Origin: Daedaleopsis sinensis
Taxonomy: Eukaryota; Basidiomycota; Agaricomycetes; Polyporales; Polyporaceae
NCBI GenBank assembly: GCA_033807695.1
Contig: CM066301.1
Location: forward strand, 2,666,001 to 2,730,000
Length of the DNA stretch: 64,000 nt
Reading direction: 5' to 3'
Shown: piece after piece, positions 11,509-23,185 of the stretch
Layout: each line of letters opens with the position of its first letter
How positions within the stretch are numbered: position 1 is the stretch's first letter
The notes under the pieces: model-generated
What the model saw: the letters and a program-made list of their open reading frames with translations, nothing else
Databases searched by the model: none
Told to the model about the DNA's origin: nothing
Program-made: the position numbers and the translations under genes

Positions 11509-11829
11509 GGTCAGCGAGCCCGAGTCCAACGCGAGCAGGCCATACGTGAGAAGCGCCCGTCCCACCTCATTCGCGCGTCACGCGTCAGCACTGCGTCAAC
11601 GCCCGTCCAGAAATGGCAGGTGGTGTATTCACCCTCTCGTTGACCGGTCGACCTCCGACTCCCCATCTCGATAGCCTCTCCAGGTCATCATGATGTCAGC
11701 TACCCCAGCTCATCCCAGATATAAGCTCGCAGATGCCCTAGAGTTTCAAACAACCCACCCACCAGTCGTACTATACCACTCATCTGAGCCGACCGTCCAA
11801 CTTGTACCCTCACACACATCCGGGACGCT
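11509..11829. promoter_or_regulatory. Shared divergent upstream region (AsnRS / small protein)
   Basis: These 321 bp lie between two divergent starts. No specific element was identified. Confidence 0.4.
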
Positions 11830-12353
11830 ATGAACTTCCTCGCGCTCAAGGACTCGGAGGAGAAGACGACCTCTGTCTCCCAGTCCGAGTCCGCCATCGA
11901 CGACGCGAACTTCCTCATCCCCCCACAGGAGGAAAAGTCCGGACAGATCTTCAAGGCCGCCGGCCAGAGCTGGCTTGTCCCTCCGCAAACAGAGAAGGCG
12001 GAAGTCGCTGCTGTGCGCGGCGAGCAAGGTGCGCACACGCTGAGACCCCCCTACCCACACTGCTCGTAATGCTCATCCACGCTCTCGCGAACCCGCCAGC
12101 TCGCCTCGACCACCGTACGTTGAGCACATCCTTGTGGGCGGGGAGATGACCACACGGTTTCTGACGACCATGGGCAGCCGTCGGTCGCGTGCAGGACCAG
12201 ATCAACCAGAGGAGAATCGAGAGCGAGGAAAGCTGGTCCACGAACGAGCTCGCGCAAGACAAGCAGCAGAGAGCCGCAGTGCTCTCAGGCGCGGCCGGAG
12301 TCACGGGCGAAGACCTTGGCATCGCGGAGAAGCACCGCGTGGTGCGCTCTTGA
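11830..12353 (+). CDS. Small hypothetical protein, two exons
   Basis: ATG 11830 opens MNFLALKDSEEKTTSVSQSE and continues DDANFLIPPQEEKSGQIFKA and GQSWLVPPQTEKAEVAA. A phase-0 donor GTGCGC after GCTGCT and an acceptor GTCGCGTGCAG join it to DQINQRRIESEESWSTNELA, ending EKHRVVRS with TGA at 12351-12353. The protein is about 115 residues, acidic and polar, with a repeated (L/F)(I/V)PPQ(E/T)EK motif (LIPPQEEK and LVPPQTEK). It has no signal peptide or membrane helix. Family not recognised. Codon use and clean splice phase support coding. Confidence 0.6.
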
Positions 12354-12669
12354 GTTTGAGGCTTGAGCAGCCTCGAGTCCAAACGGCGAAACTGGACGGG
12401 AACGAAGAAGTTGCTAGCAATTGCCAGTGCGCACATACTGTATAACACGTATCAATAACATCCTGCCTACAACCCGACAGACGTCTGGGATGCAAGCAAT
12501 AACGATAATACTCGGTACAACGACTTAAGTCGCGATAAGCATAAATCCGACACAAGAACACTAGTTTGAGGGAGAAATAGCGCACCAGACCAAACCGACA
12601 ACCCCTTATCCCATTATAGCATACACGCCTCCATAGGGCATCCGCGGCACAACAGAGTAAGGAGCATCC

Positions 12670-15174
12670 TCAGACAGTAGGGAGCGCGTTCACAAGTGCT
12701 TCTGCGCTTGCACTTCGTGGCTTGATTGTACACTCGAATGGCTCAGGGTGGCTAGTACGGACACGCACAGAATCCCACATGAGCACCTGGAAACCCCCAA
12801 CAGAACAAATGACACGCACCTAATGCCACCATCCATGAACTTCCCGGAAGGCACGATGGGTTTGCCGTCCTTGACCGGGGGCACGACGTCGAACGCCGCA
12901 AGCACCGAAATACACGCGAGCCACATCGACGCATCAGCGAGGTGGATTCCTGATCATCGCGAGTCGTCAGCATCGAGATAATGAACCCGGCCGCGAGGGC
13001 GACTTGCCTGGACAGATCCTGTCGTTTCCGAGATCGAAAATGAGTGATATGCCAACGAAGGGGACGGACCAGCTACGATCATGATGGAGAAACACGCACC
13101 GACGGCCGTATCCGAACAGGTACTTGCGCGGGTCGAACTGCTTCTCCTCGCCCATGAACCGCTCGGGCGTGAACGCGTCCGGGTTCGGGTACGTCTTTGG
13201 GTCTTTGAAGAACCGCCTGCGGACCGCAGGGTCAGATCGGCATCCAGGACTGCGGCTTGCGCGCGCGAGTACTCGGACATAGATGGGAAAACACGCACCA
13301 GTTGTTCGGGATGACGATCGTGCCCTTCGGGATGAAGTACCCCTCGTGGACGTCGTCCTCGCGGGCGACGTGAGCCAGCCCTGCGCACCGCACACGCCGA
13401 GTCAGCCGTTGCCAGACACCCGCGCTGCGACGGGAGATCCAAACGAGACTCACCGAGAGGCCCGAACGTGTAGTAGCGCATGATCTCGAGGCAGAGCGCC
13501 TCGCAGTACGGCAGCCGTTCGCGATCGGCGAACGTCGGAAGACGATCGCGCCCGACGACTGCGTCGATCTCGGCCTGCGCCTTCTTCTGCTCGTCCGTGT
13601 GGCGTGTGATGCCCAGAACGAAGGCCTCGATGCCCGCGACCGTCTAGGGGCGCGGAGTGCGTCAGCGTTCGGCGTGGGCTGGAGAGCGGACTAGAACTGA
13701 CCGTGTCGGCACCACCTGCAGCGCGTTACGAGCGAGCTCGGGCGTGAGTGCATTGTACGAGAGCAGGGGAGTGAGTGCGGGAAGAGACGTACCGCTGTAA
13801 ATCCCCGCAGCGGCCCATTGGATGATGCGTTCTTTCTCTGCGGTATGCTTCTGCCCGTCCAAATGGGCTTGCGTGAAGGACGGTCGCGCAACGCCCGTCG
13901 CCTGCGTCAAAGAGAACGCTCAGCTTTGGTCAAGCTGAAGGAGAATATCTTGCGCAAACTAACCATCTGTCGTTTCACGAGGTCGAAGGGCGCCCGCAGC
14001 ATTTCTTCCAGGTAGTCATGGTACTCCTTCGCTTTGTGCTTCCACCCCGCGCCAGGGAACCAAGCAGGTACATACCGCACTAGACGAGCCCTTCAGCATG
14101 AAATCCGGAAAGGCAATGCGAGGAAGCCGGCACTGACAAATGGGGAAGACGTCGACCAGGAACGCGTTTGCCTTGGTGGTCTCCGAGAAGCCGAACATCG
14201 CGTCATCCACGAGCTTCACGAGCTCCTTCCCTCCGGGGTCGGACGCCCTGTATCCATACGCGAGCTGGAGAACCAATCCCCCCGCGAGCCTTTGCAAATT
14301 GGGGGTAGGGTCAGGCACCGTTTTATTGCATCCACAGTGGGAGCGAGGGCGTACCGGCGCGTGTGCTCGACCCAGTCGTGCGGCTCGGCGAGGAGGTGCT
14401 TGAGGAACACGTTCGTCTCCTCGTGCAGGACGTGGTCGAAGGCGTCGATCTTGGCCTTGGTGCCCATGAAGTGGCTGAAGAGGCGGCGGTACTCGGCCCA
14501 GCGGTCGCAGAAGGGGCTGAGGGCGGGGCCCTCGTCCCATCCGACGATCTGGCCGCCCATGACGAGCGTGGGGCGGTCGCTGTAGAGGAGGCCCTTCTTG
14601 TCGAGCATCTCGAGCGCGTACTTTGCGTCGTTGAGGACGACGATGTGCTGCCCCAGGGCACTAACGTGCGTGATTCCACCTGCAAGAACAGATGCGTTCT
14701 GTTAGCTCTGTGACCAGCGATTGCATTCAAGTCATCGCGAGCAGGATCATTCGTCCGTCCCACGTCTACATGATAATTAGCGACGACATGTTTAGGGTGT
14801 TCAACAGCGCGTGGCACATACAAATGCTGCTTTGTATCCGGTAGCGTCACGAACTCATACATAGTACCGAGCTGTCTCTGTAGAGTCCGATCATTGGTTT
14901 CCCCAAATTAGACCTCACAGAGACAGCTACCGAGACCGGGATTCATAAGTCACAGTGCTACAGGGACGCACGCACCATATATATCGCCCCACTTAGCGAA
15001 CGTCTCCCATGGACGAAGCTTTGGGAGGTCGGCGACGTTCCCGATAACAGGAAGCGGCTTAGGCCCGGGCGGCAGCGGGGCGGGAGAACTGCTCTTAGAG
15101 ATTGATCTGTAGGCGAGAACGGAGGCGAGGGTGAGGCCTAACGCGGCGTAGAGGACTGAGCTCGAGCTCTCCAT
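12670..15174 (-). CDS. Cytochrome P450 (A)
   Basis: Microsomal heme-thiolate monooxygenase. ATG 15174 gives MESSSSVLYAALGLTLASVLA, a membrane anchor, then the proline hinge PAPLPPGPKPLPVIGN. Other landmarks are KWGDIYG, the C-helix WAEYRRLFSHFMGTKAK, I-helix SGGADTTVAGIEAFVL (the GGADT part lies on a 14-nt micro-exon at 13702-13715), the K-helix region LPYCEALCLEIMRY (ExxR as EIMR), PERF as TPERFMGEEK, and the heme loop FGYGRR / ICPG split by an intron. The C-terminal exons give LAAFDVVPPVKDGKPIVPSG, KFMDGGIR and PFECTIKPRSA, stopping at 12670. There are more than ten introns. P450s with this N-terminus form large paralogous families in Agaricomycetes; the substrate cannot be read from sequence. 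It is divergent from the MFS transporter at 15682. Confidence 0.9.
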
Positions 15175-15681
15175 GGTGGTTGGGAGGAAGCTGTGGGAGG
15201 CGGGGGAGATAAAACATCATGAAGTCAGGGATTGCTCAGGTGCTCTGGACGGCCCTGCGCCCGCAGGAGCCCAGGGGGGAGGGCGGTTGATGGCGGACAT
15301 ATGGGAAGGTCAATTGCAATGGGTTGGATAGTACGTTACCGTCCTGCCAGCCCGTTGACGAGATATCTCATGTCCAGTGACCTCTGCACCCACGAACGTC
15401 AGTTCAGCTGGGAGTCACACATACCCCATTCCATGTCACGCTGTCACACAGCCGGAGAGGCCGGAGGATAGCCGAGAAACTCAAGGTTCAGTCAACGGGC
15501 TCAGTTGGGTACTGTCACATCCTTTTTCTGCTTCTGCCGCTGATGTTGTCCTCCATTTTTGCGCGTGCTGTGGGCGTGAGCCGGGTCAGAATGGAATATC
15601 CCTACCGAACCCGAAGCCCTCTTCATGCCCGCTCAGTCCACACAAGCCCGTCTTCTTCTCCCAGCTCTCCTCTAATCCACC
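15175..15681. promoter_or_regulatory. Shared divergent upstream region (P450 / MFS)
   Basis: The 507 bp between two divergent starts contain no supported ORF. The spacing would allow co-regulation of the oxidase and the transporter, but no shared binding site was identified. Confidence 0.4.
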
Positions 15682-17876
15682 ATGTCCTCCCAAAGCCTCA
15701 CCCAGCCGGACTCTGAGCTTCAAAAGGAGAAGAACGCACAGACCTGGTCACAACCTGCGTCTACACCTACAGATCCCGCACCAGCACCCAAACAAGCCGT
15801 CCGATTCGACGGTGGCTACCAAGCCTATGCCTCTCTCGTCGGAGGGTCAGTACTAGCCGCAAACCAAGCAGCTCTTGGTTTTCATTCACAAGTACCCTCA
15901 GATTCTTCGTGGCCGCCGTCACATTTGGCTATGTCAACGCGTTCGGGGTCTACCAGGACTTCTACACCCGCGATAGTGCAACTGCATCCGCCTCTGCGAT
16001 CAGCTGGATCGGTTCAACACAACTATTCTTCGTCCTGGCTATGGGACTCCCTTCGGGTATACTTCTAGATCGAGGCTACTTCCGTCCCACACTAGCTGTG
16101 GGCTCTGTTCTCTTCGTCTTCTCGTAAGTCCCCCAGATCGAGGTCTACCGCAGTCTGTTCCTGCAAGTGGGATCTTCGGGTCTCTTTGGTGGATGGATAG
16201 AGGGACTGCTGTCTTACGCTGAGGAGGGCACCGTATTCTCTGAAGTACTCCTTGTCTATGTGCTCCCCCTGGCTGTGATGATCGTTCTATGAAAAATACA
16301 GAATAGTCAGACAACCTTTGTATGGAGGAATGTCGTTCATTCTCAACGCCCGCAATGTTACTACAAAGTCGACATAGCATTGACTGACAACTGTTTCACA
16401 GCTTGTTCATGGTCTCAATTGCCGATCGCAGCAAATACTACCAGCTCTACCTCTCCCAAGGTCTTGGCATGGGCATCGGCGCCGGTCTAATCTATGTGCC
16501 CGCCGTCGCCGTGCAAGGCCACCATTGGCGTGCGCGCCGCGCTCTTGCAATGGGTGTAGTTGTATGCGGTACGCTTCTCACTAGCTCTCATCCTGATCCT
16601 GAGTGGACATTCATACCCGCCCCTAGGCTCGTCCATTGGTGGTCTCATCTTCCCCATCATGCTCAACAAGTTGTTCAATGGGTCTACCGGCTTCGAATGG
16701 GGCGTGCGCGCGAGTGCATTCCTCATCCTCGGTCTCCTTGTCGCCAGCAACTTCCTCATGACTGCCCACCCGGCTGCACGCCTTTCGGACGCGCGCAAAC
16801 CAGACATGAAAGTTGTATTGACCGACGTGCCATACCTGCTTGCTAACTTCTCGTAAGTGTACATTATATTCAATGTCGAGATGTCGTGTTTGCTGACCGG
16901 TGGCTGCCTCCTATAGCACACTGTTGATCGACTGGGGCCTGTTCTTTCCATGTACGTACTGCGCAGCCCGCCACCATTGCCAATGTAGCTCATGCCAAGG
17001 CAGACTTCTACCTCCAGCTCTACGCCATTCTTCACGGAGTAGACGCGAACGTCGCCTTCTACACGGTGCGCCCATCAGCCGCGCCGCCCTTATGCGGCGG
17101 TACTGACTACGATCTCTCCAGCTCGCGATCATGAACGCGGCCGCGATCCCAGGCCGAGTCGTGCCCAACTACCTAGCAGACAGGTTCGGGCCGTTCAACA
17201 CCATCGTGCCGGTCACGCTCGCGTGTGCCGCGCTCCTGTTCGCATTGTTTGGCGTCAAGGAGATCGCGGGCACCGTCGTGTTCGCGATTCTCTTCGGCTT
17301 CTTCTCGGGCGCATGTCAGTCTCGTTCTCCCCCCCTCTGCTCGCCCGGGAGGCTCACGCGAACCTGTATCGCACAGACCTCTCTCTATGCGCTCCGTGCG
17401 TGGCCAGTTTCGCGCGCGATCCAACAGAAATAGGGTGCGTGCTGGCCGGCGACCTATCGCACACCCACGGCAATGACACTGACACTGACACTGACACCGG
17501 CACTTGATTGTTGCCTCCGCAGCGCGCGATTCGGCCCAGCGTATTTGATCACATCCTTCGGTGCACTGACGGGCACCCCGATTACTGGTGCGCTCCTAGG
17601 CGACACGTTCCCATGGTGGAAGCCCATCCTCTTCTGCGGCGTACGTCGTCCCTCCCTCCTTTGCATTGCCGGGGCACGTCACGTCTTCCCGCTCGTCTGC
17701 GCCGTGATGAAGGTGTCTGCACTGTGCAGGCAGCGCCGACCACACAATATAACTCGAACCGTAACAGCCGCTGACGCCTCGTCTTGTTCTTGCAGGTCGT
17801 CTCGGTTGTCTCGCTGATCGTGCTCGTCATCTCGCGAAACATGATCGCCGCGCGCAAGGGGACGCAGTGGGTGTGA
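15682..17876 (+). CDS. MFS transporter, monocarboxylate-transporter-like
   Basis: Major facilitator of the MCT-like group common in fungi, probably in the plasma membrane; substrate unknown. ATG 15682 opens MSSQSLTQPDSELQKEK, a polar N-terminus, then DGGYQAYASLVGG leading into TM1 (FFVAAVTFGYVNAFGVYQDFY). Further helices are SWIGSTQLFFVLAMGLPSG, LYLSQGLGMGIGAGLIYVPA, SSIGGLIFPIMLNKLF, ASAFLILGLLVASNFL, NYLADRFGPFNTIVPVTLA, TVVFAILFGFFSGA and YLITSFGALTGTPITGALLG. The loop VSGLILDRGYF-type signature appears as SGILLDRGYFRP, as in MCT-like carriers. The C-terminus reads LVISRNMIAARKGTQWV with TGA at 17874-17876. At least eight introns; one carries a TGACAC repeat (17473-17499). It may export or import a product of nearby enzymes, which is inference only. 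Confidence 0.88.
17473..17499 (+). repeat. TGACAC-type tandem repeat in an MFS intron
   Basis: Four near-perfect hexamers (ATGACAC/CTGACAC...) lie in the intron just before the GPAYLITSFG exon. A short microsatellite with no evident function. Confidence 0.7.
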
Positions 17877-20075
17877 GCGGTGTCGTGGGCGGCGATCGCT
17901 GGTGAGTGCTCTTGTGTGCGCGTGCGCACATGTGGTGGCCGGCGTGGGCCCGGGAGCGGCCGCAGACTATGTGCATTGTGAGTAGAGAACAGCGTACTGC
18001 AGCATGGATGTGAGATGGCATCGCTGTATACATATTGGGTATCTATCCTGTGGCTGTGTGCTTTGTGGCGGCGGCGATATGAGACCATCGTTGATGATGA
18101 GGATGCGGTGCCTCGACATCTATAGCCTAGGCATTGCCCACAGCAGAAAACCCATTCTTGACGAGCCGTGAAACTACCAATTCCTACATACAGGCGTGAA
18201 TGATGCGCTCACCCTCGAGTCCAAGCTATCTTCGTCTTCAACATTTCAATTCAAGGCTATCCAAGGTGTCCACGTTGGGGTGGCATTACAGAACTCTTCT
18301 CTGAGTTCGCGACTACTAGCCTACCACTTTTTGCATCCTCAGGTCTTCGGTGCGACGCGATCGTGAGTGCCCTCTCCTACAATGTCGTGGAAGCAATTGC
18401 AGACTGACCCAGAGGCCATGATGCATTGATGTATGACATCCGCAGGCTCCGCTCGATGTCGCAGATCCAGCTGAAGCACATGGGTGCCTGGCACAACCGT
18501 GTCTGCGGCAGCGGGCGATTGACCTTCCGAAGCGATCACCACGGATTCGAAGCTGATGTCGCCGGCCCTCCGACGTGCTTCTGCCGGCTGCAGATTGGGA
18601 GAGGGAAGCCGCGCGTCCAGGTTCGGAGTGCGTCACCTGCGCCCCGTGTCGTCTTCTCTTCCCTGCTGAGCTGCGACATCGATGGATTGCGTGCGGGGGA
18701 TGACGGGGCCATCATGATGGAGGATCATGTATGTGTACACGACGCGCATGATTAGCACATCGCGTCGTGAGGCTGGGAATACCACGTATACGTAGAGGGA
18801 AGTCCTCTGCCAGTTGCAGGCATTGGAAATCTCTGGACAAGGAGAGGTCTTTCCCATATGCTAGTTGCCGTAACCATGACTGATACCACAACCCCTCAGG
18901 TCGTTCAGATTTAGTGACCGCAGCGAGCGTACGCAGTAAGATTTCCCATCGAGCTTCGCTTTGCCTGTCGAACCCTGCTACCATTGACACTGGCACCAGC
19001 ACCGCCAGTCAATCTTTCTGCATCGATAGATGCCCCACACACATCATGCATCAAGAAGAGATATGCACCGGGCGACGTCCCCGCGCAATCGTGTTTCACG
19101 CCTGTCCAATGTCCATCCGGAGATTCGGAGTCTCGCAACGCCCGAAACGGACGCGGAGCCGGAACTTCGCAAGAATTATCATTAATTCAAATGAGCGCGC
19201 AACGCTCAGCTATCTTAGCTGGGATTCCCCCGGGGTCGGCGCCGAGGCCTTTGAGTTCTAATGCCGGCCATCGAGATGGGCGGCGTGGACGTGACGGCCT
19301 CGAGGCCGAGGAGCTCGACCTTTGCAGCCTGAACGCTAACCTTGTTATGTTTGGCCAAGCCCCGAGGGTCGTCGGAGCGGAGTGGCTGGCGTGAGGCGGC
19401 GAAGCGGCTGGGCGTTTGAAAATGTGGTGCTGAGGAGCCTCGAGCTTCAACATTGCATTGGCACCGGGGAGCGTCCACTGCTCTCCACTGCCGCGAAGGA
19501 GCATTCCGATCGAAATCATATTGTCGATGATGGCAGTACTAGTACGAGGCGGTCATAGTATGCATCGCTGGCCATCGAATTCATTAAGCAGTATACATCC
19601 GACTTCGGGGCGATCTAAACTGATCGTGCGTCACATCATCGTACAGGTTGGGGGGACTCGAGGCTGGTATCATGTAGGCGCTCCATTGATTCTACAACAT
19701 ATGCATGCATGGCAGGTAGTACATAATGTACAGGTGCCCTCTTCGTGCGCGCCGTCGGCCGCGGACTCGGACTCGGAGTTTGGGCCCGTCCGCGGACTGC
19801 GCGCACACGCCCGACAAGCTAGATGGATGCACGATCGGAAACGAGGAAGAAGTCAATAGTTTACGACTAAGGAATGGCGCGCGGCTAGGGAGGACGAGGG
19901 ATTGTGTAGGGAGGGAACAGAGGGGCGATCAGGCAGCAGCAATCGAAGTCCTGAGCGTGCAGCGGAAGAGGAACCGTCCATGCATAGCTTACATCGTGCG
20001 TCCCATCCGTGTCCGGGCACGCAGATGGGCATACGCGGGTGGGCGGGTCTCACACCAGCCGGTCCTGCGGACAAG
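17877..20075. other. 2.2-kb gene-poor stretch, no gene supported
   Basis: This lies between the 3' ends of the MFS gene and the DUF6534 gene. Open frames of 75-136 codons occur on both strands around 18300-18640, 18910-19400 and 19190-19520. They overlap one another, lack convincing splice partners and match no family I know. A decayed gene or species-specific small genes cannot be excluded. Confidence 0.4.
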
Positions 20076-22279
20076 TCAGCGAGCGCGCTCGGAGAACGAG
20101 AACGCGGAGGCACGCACGGGTGTGGTTGCAACCTTGGCGTCGAGCTCGCTCAGCTCGAAGCTCTGCCGGCCAAAGTCGACATGGACCTGCTCGGTCGCGG
20201 TGACTTCGGAGGTCACGGTGTCGCCGACGGTGCTAATCCCCGTGCGGTGCGGTGAGTGGAAGACCATCGTCGTATGTGTCGGGCGGCCTGTGGTCGCCGT
20301 GGTCGGCTGCTTGCCGATGTCGCGGAGGTGGTCGCGCGCGTTCAGCGTCGCGAGCAGGCTGTTGACGTAGACTGCAGAAGGGGCGGCTGTCAGCTGTGGC
20401 GGTTTCACGAGGACATGGGACGGCGTACTGTGCACCGTGATAAACTCCAGAACCATCGCCCAGATTTCTCCTGGTCGGAGGATCAACTGTGGGGCGAGCA
20501 TCAGATCACCAGTCAATCGGTCGCACACATCGCGGACAACACGCACAATGATTGTCTGCACCATGACCAGGACGCTAGGCAAGACGTGAGGTCAGTTCGA
20601 GGCTGTAGACCGTCGAAGCGCTGACTTACGTCGTTAACACGAAGCGGTTAATCGCGTACATGATCAGCGTTTTGACCAGCTTGATAGAGCTAAGAGGATA
20701 CGCGATTATTATCAGCGGAAGTCACACGCAGCGGAAAATCACCACCAACGCACCTCCCAAACTGATCCGAGCTGCGGTCGAAAAGCACCACACACAGTGT
20801 GGAGGCGGTGACGGTGTCTGCGAGCATGCGGACACAGAAGAGGGGGATCATAGAGATGTACTGCAACGAGTTTTATGACGACTTCTGTGAAAGAAGGAAG
20901 GGAAAGGATACGTACGACAGCTTCCTTGATGAGGTACAACTCCCAGATCTGGAACCTGGATACACGTCAGAAGTTTGGAGACTTCAAGGGAAGAGTAGGC
21001 ACATACAGCTTGACGGAGAGTGCTGGTAGGAATGGCAGGTCAGTGTGAAGCATTAGGGAAACATGTTTCAGGGCAACTCTTACTGATTCCGAACCCTGTG
21101 CCATACCTCGTCAGATTGACTCTAGGAGATAATGTGGCAGTACCTACCAAGCTGCGCCAGAACCAACACGGCCTGTAAGGTTAATTATGTGAGCCAATGG
21201 GTAAACTACCATTTGGCAGAATATTTACCATGAGTCCCGTAATAATGTACCTGTATCTTCCCTTCAACACTACACGAATGCAAGACGTTAGCGGACCTCG
21301 CCCATGAAAAGATTGCGAAAGGGCACTTGCGGAAGAAGATCATCCTCCCAAAGAAGCTGTGAATCCATCATCAGAGCAAGACACGGTGTGATGTAGGAAG
21401 TGTGAACTTGCCATTGCACCAGGAATGAGGAAACGACCTAGAAGCATCATTAGCATAGAGGAGAGACTTAGCACACTGAGAGCGTACTGACCCCAACAGC
21501 TGTCGAAGCCTGATACAATTCGTGTCACAATCACGGTAGGTCAAAATTTCGGAAGAGACACGCACGTAAACAGACCTATCAATGAAATAGTGATAAGCAT
21601 CAGAGGGGTGCTTAAATTCGATCAACTGGTCGACTTGCCATTCTCCGTCAGTGAGCAACGCTACATCCGTGTAGCTGAAAACCTGTCGAGTAGATGCTTG
21701 AGACGGTTGCGACACCGACGGAAAGCGCCAGTTACTCACGAGGTAATGCCACACGGTATGACACACTGCGCGCTAGATCAATATCTCTAGCAACCAAAGG
21801 CTCGCAAGCACGGCTTACCAAGAGCGGCATGCGCTGTCGATAGCAAGCTACGAGAGACCGGTCGTCAGAGCGCGATAGTCCCGTCGGTGACGGGTGAGCA
21901 CATACAATAAGACCAGGACCTGTGTAATCGCGCGCAAAGTAAAGTCAGCCACACACCCCGACGAACGCCGCACGGGCGACTCACCAGCAACTTGAGATAG
22001 ATGCGGTCTTTCTCGTATCGTATGAAGTACAGATAGGTCTGTTGAGATGAACGGGGGTCAATCCCAGATGCCTGGCGAAGACCATCCTCAAACGGACCTG
22101 CAAGATGGACAAGCCATAGAAAACGAGCATGACTTGGCAGCAGGCCAGTGATCCGCCTGTCCAGTAGGAGTCAGAACACAGCGACGGCACGCGGTAGTAG
22201 GACACGCACCATAGCTCTGCTGGAAGAGCGACTGGGAGACTGGCGTCGGACGGTCGAGCGGCAGCTGCGCGTACGACAT
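20076..22279 (-). CDS. DUF6534-type seven-helix membrane protein
   Basis: Member of a large Agaricomycete-specific integral membrane family (DUF6534) of unknown function. ATG 22279 gives MSYAQLPLDRPTPVSQ. Recognisable segments follow in order across many small exons: ACCQVMLVFYGLSILQ, then TYLYFIRYEKDRIYLKLL, CHTVWHYL, KLVKTLIMYAINRFVLTT, VLVMVQTIIV, LRPGEIWAMVLEFITVH and the family signature YVNSLLATLNARDHLRD. The last is the conserved end of the seventh helix with the cytoplasmic NSLLATLNAR motif. The C-terminal tail is polar (TTATTGRPTHTT, VTSEVTATEQVHVD), stopping at 20076-20078. Some middle exons (21000-21850) were not joined with certainty. Confidence 0.75.
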
Positions 22280-22538
22280 GGCTGGAGGAGGAAAGGTGTG
22301 GACGGGACCTGAGCGGTGTCAGGGCAGGGCCGCTGGAGTTACATATATCTCTCCGGGCTCTGGGGGAGGCGCAGCGCGACAATCGATCACATGAGAGCGA
22401 ACCTTCTCTTCCAGCGGCTTTTGCAATGACAGAGCACCGGCGATTGGCAGGCCATGTAAAGCTCCCACCGCCGGGGATCTACATTCAATATTTAGTATTC
22501 AGACCCTGAGCCGCTGGTGGGGGTTCCCCGCGCAATCA

Positions 22539-23110
22539 GTCGGACTTGCCCGCCGCTGCTCGCTGCCCGTCCGAGTCCGAGTCGTCCTGTCCTGGTGCTC
22601 GGCCGGCGGGGTGCGCCGCTCCAATCTTGGTGAGAGCTTCTCCGACATAACTGTCCCAGCCAATGGTGCGTGGCCCATCGGAAAGGCGTGCCGTACGCCT
22701 AGGCGACGATGAGTTCTCATCTGTGGTCCGAATTCCGTCACTTCGGTTGGTCCCAGTCGCATGGCACGCACCTGGCAATATCGATGTACTACATGAGGCC
22801 CACTAGTACTCGGTAGTCGACGATGCACTCCAAGTCGACGATCGGCGCAAAGCGGTGTGGACGCCGAGAGCCTCGGACAGCCGTACAGAGGACGAGGCGG
22901 GCGGCTGTGCGCACTGCGTCGACCGAGAGTGTCCGTCGCAACAACGCCGGATTGTACAAGGAGCCCGCTCCGGAGTGCGGCATTGCGTCGAACGGCAGAT
23001 GCTGTAATCCGGTAAGAACCTCCCCTTTTGGCGCCCTCTCCGGCCATCGCGGGCTGTGCTCTCCTTCCAGAACCGGACTGTCGCTCCCAGCAACGTAACG
23101 CCAATGAGAA
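22539..23110 (-). CDS. Possible small hypothetical gene
   Basis: Two minus-strand segments look coding. The upstream one reads LQHLPFDAMPHSGAGSLYNP, AVRTAARLVLCTAVRG and FAPIVDLECIVDYR. The downstream one reads DENSSSPRRTARLSDGPRT, IGWDSYVGEALTKIGAAHP and DDSDSDGQRAAAGKSD, stopping near 22539. They could be joined by an intron ending CGGACCACAG. No family was recognised, the start is not determined, and other frames are also open, so this is tentative. Confidence 0.28.
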
Positions 23111-23185
23111 ATCATTCCTCCTTTATTCAACGCATGGAGTCCATCTTCTTCCTACAAAAGCTACAGCATCCGTCTAGCATATGCC

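Noticed and set aside
18910..19520. Small hypothetical genes on either strand
   Set aside because: The overlapping frames of 75-136 codons compete with one another, and none has splice support or recognisable motifs.
22499..23104. 201-codon minus-strand open frame
   Set aside because: Composition is Arg/Ser/Thr-rich without structure. Two other frames in the same stretch look more protein-like and were kept as a tentative small gene instead.
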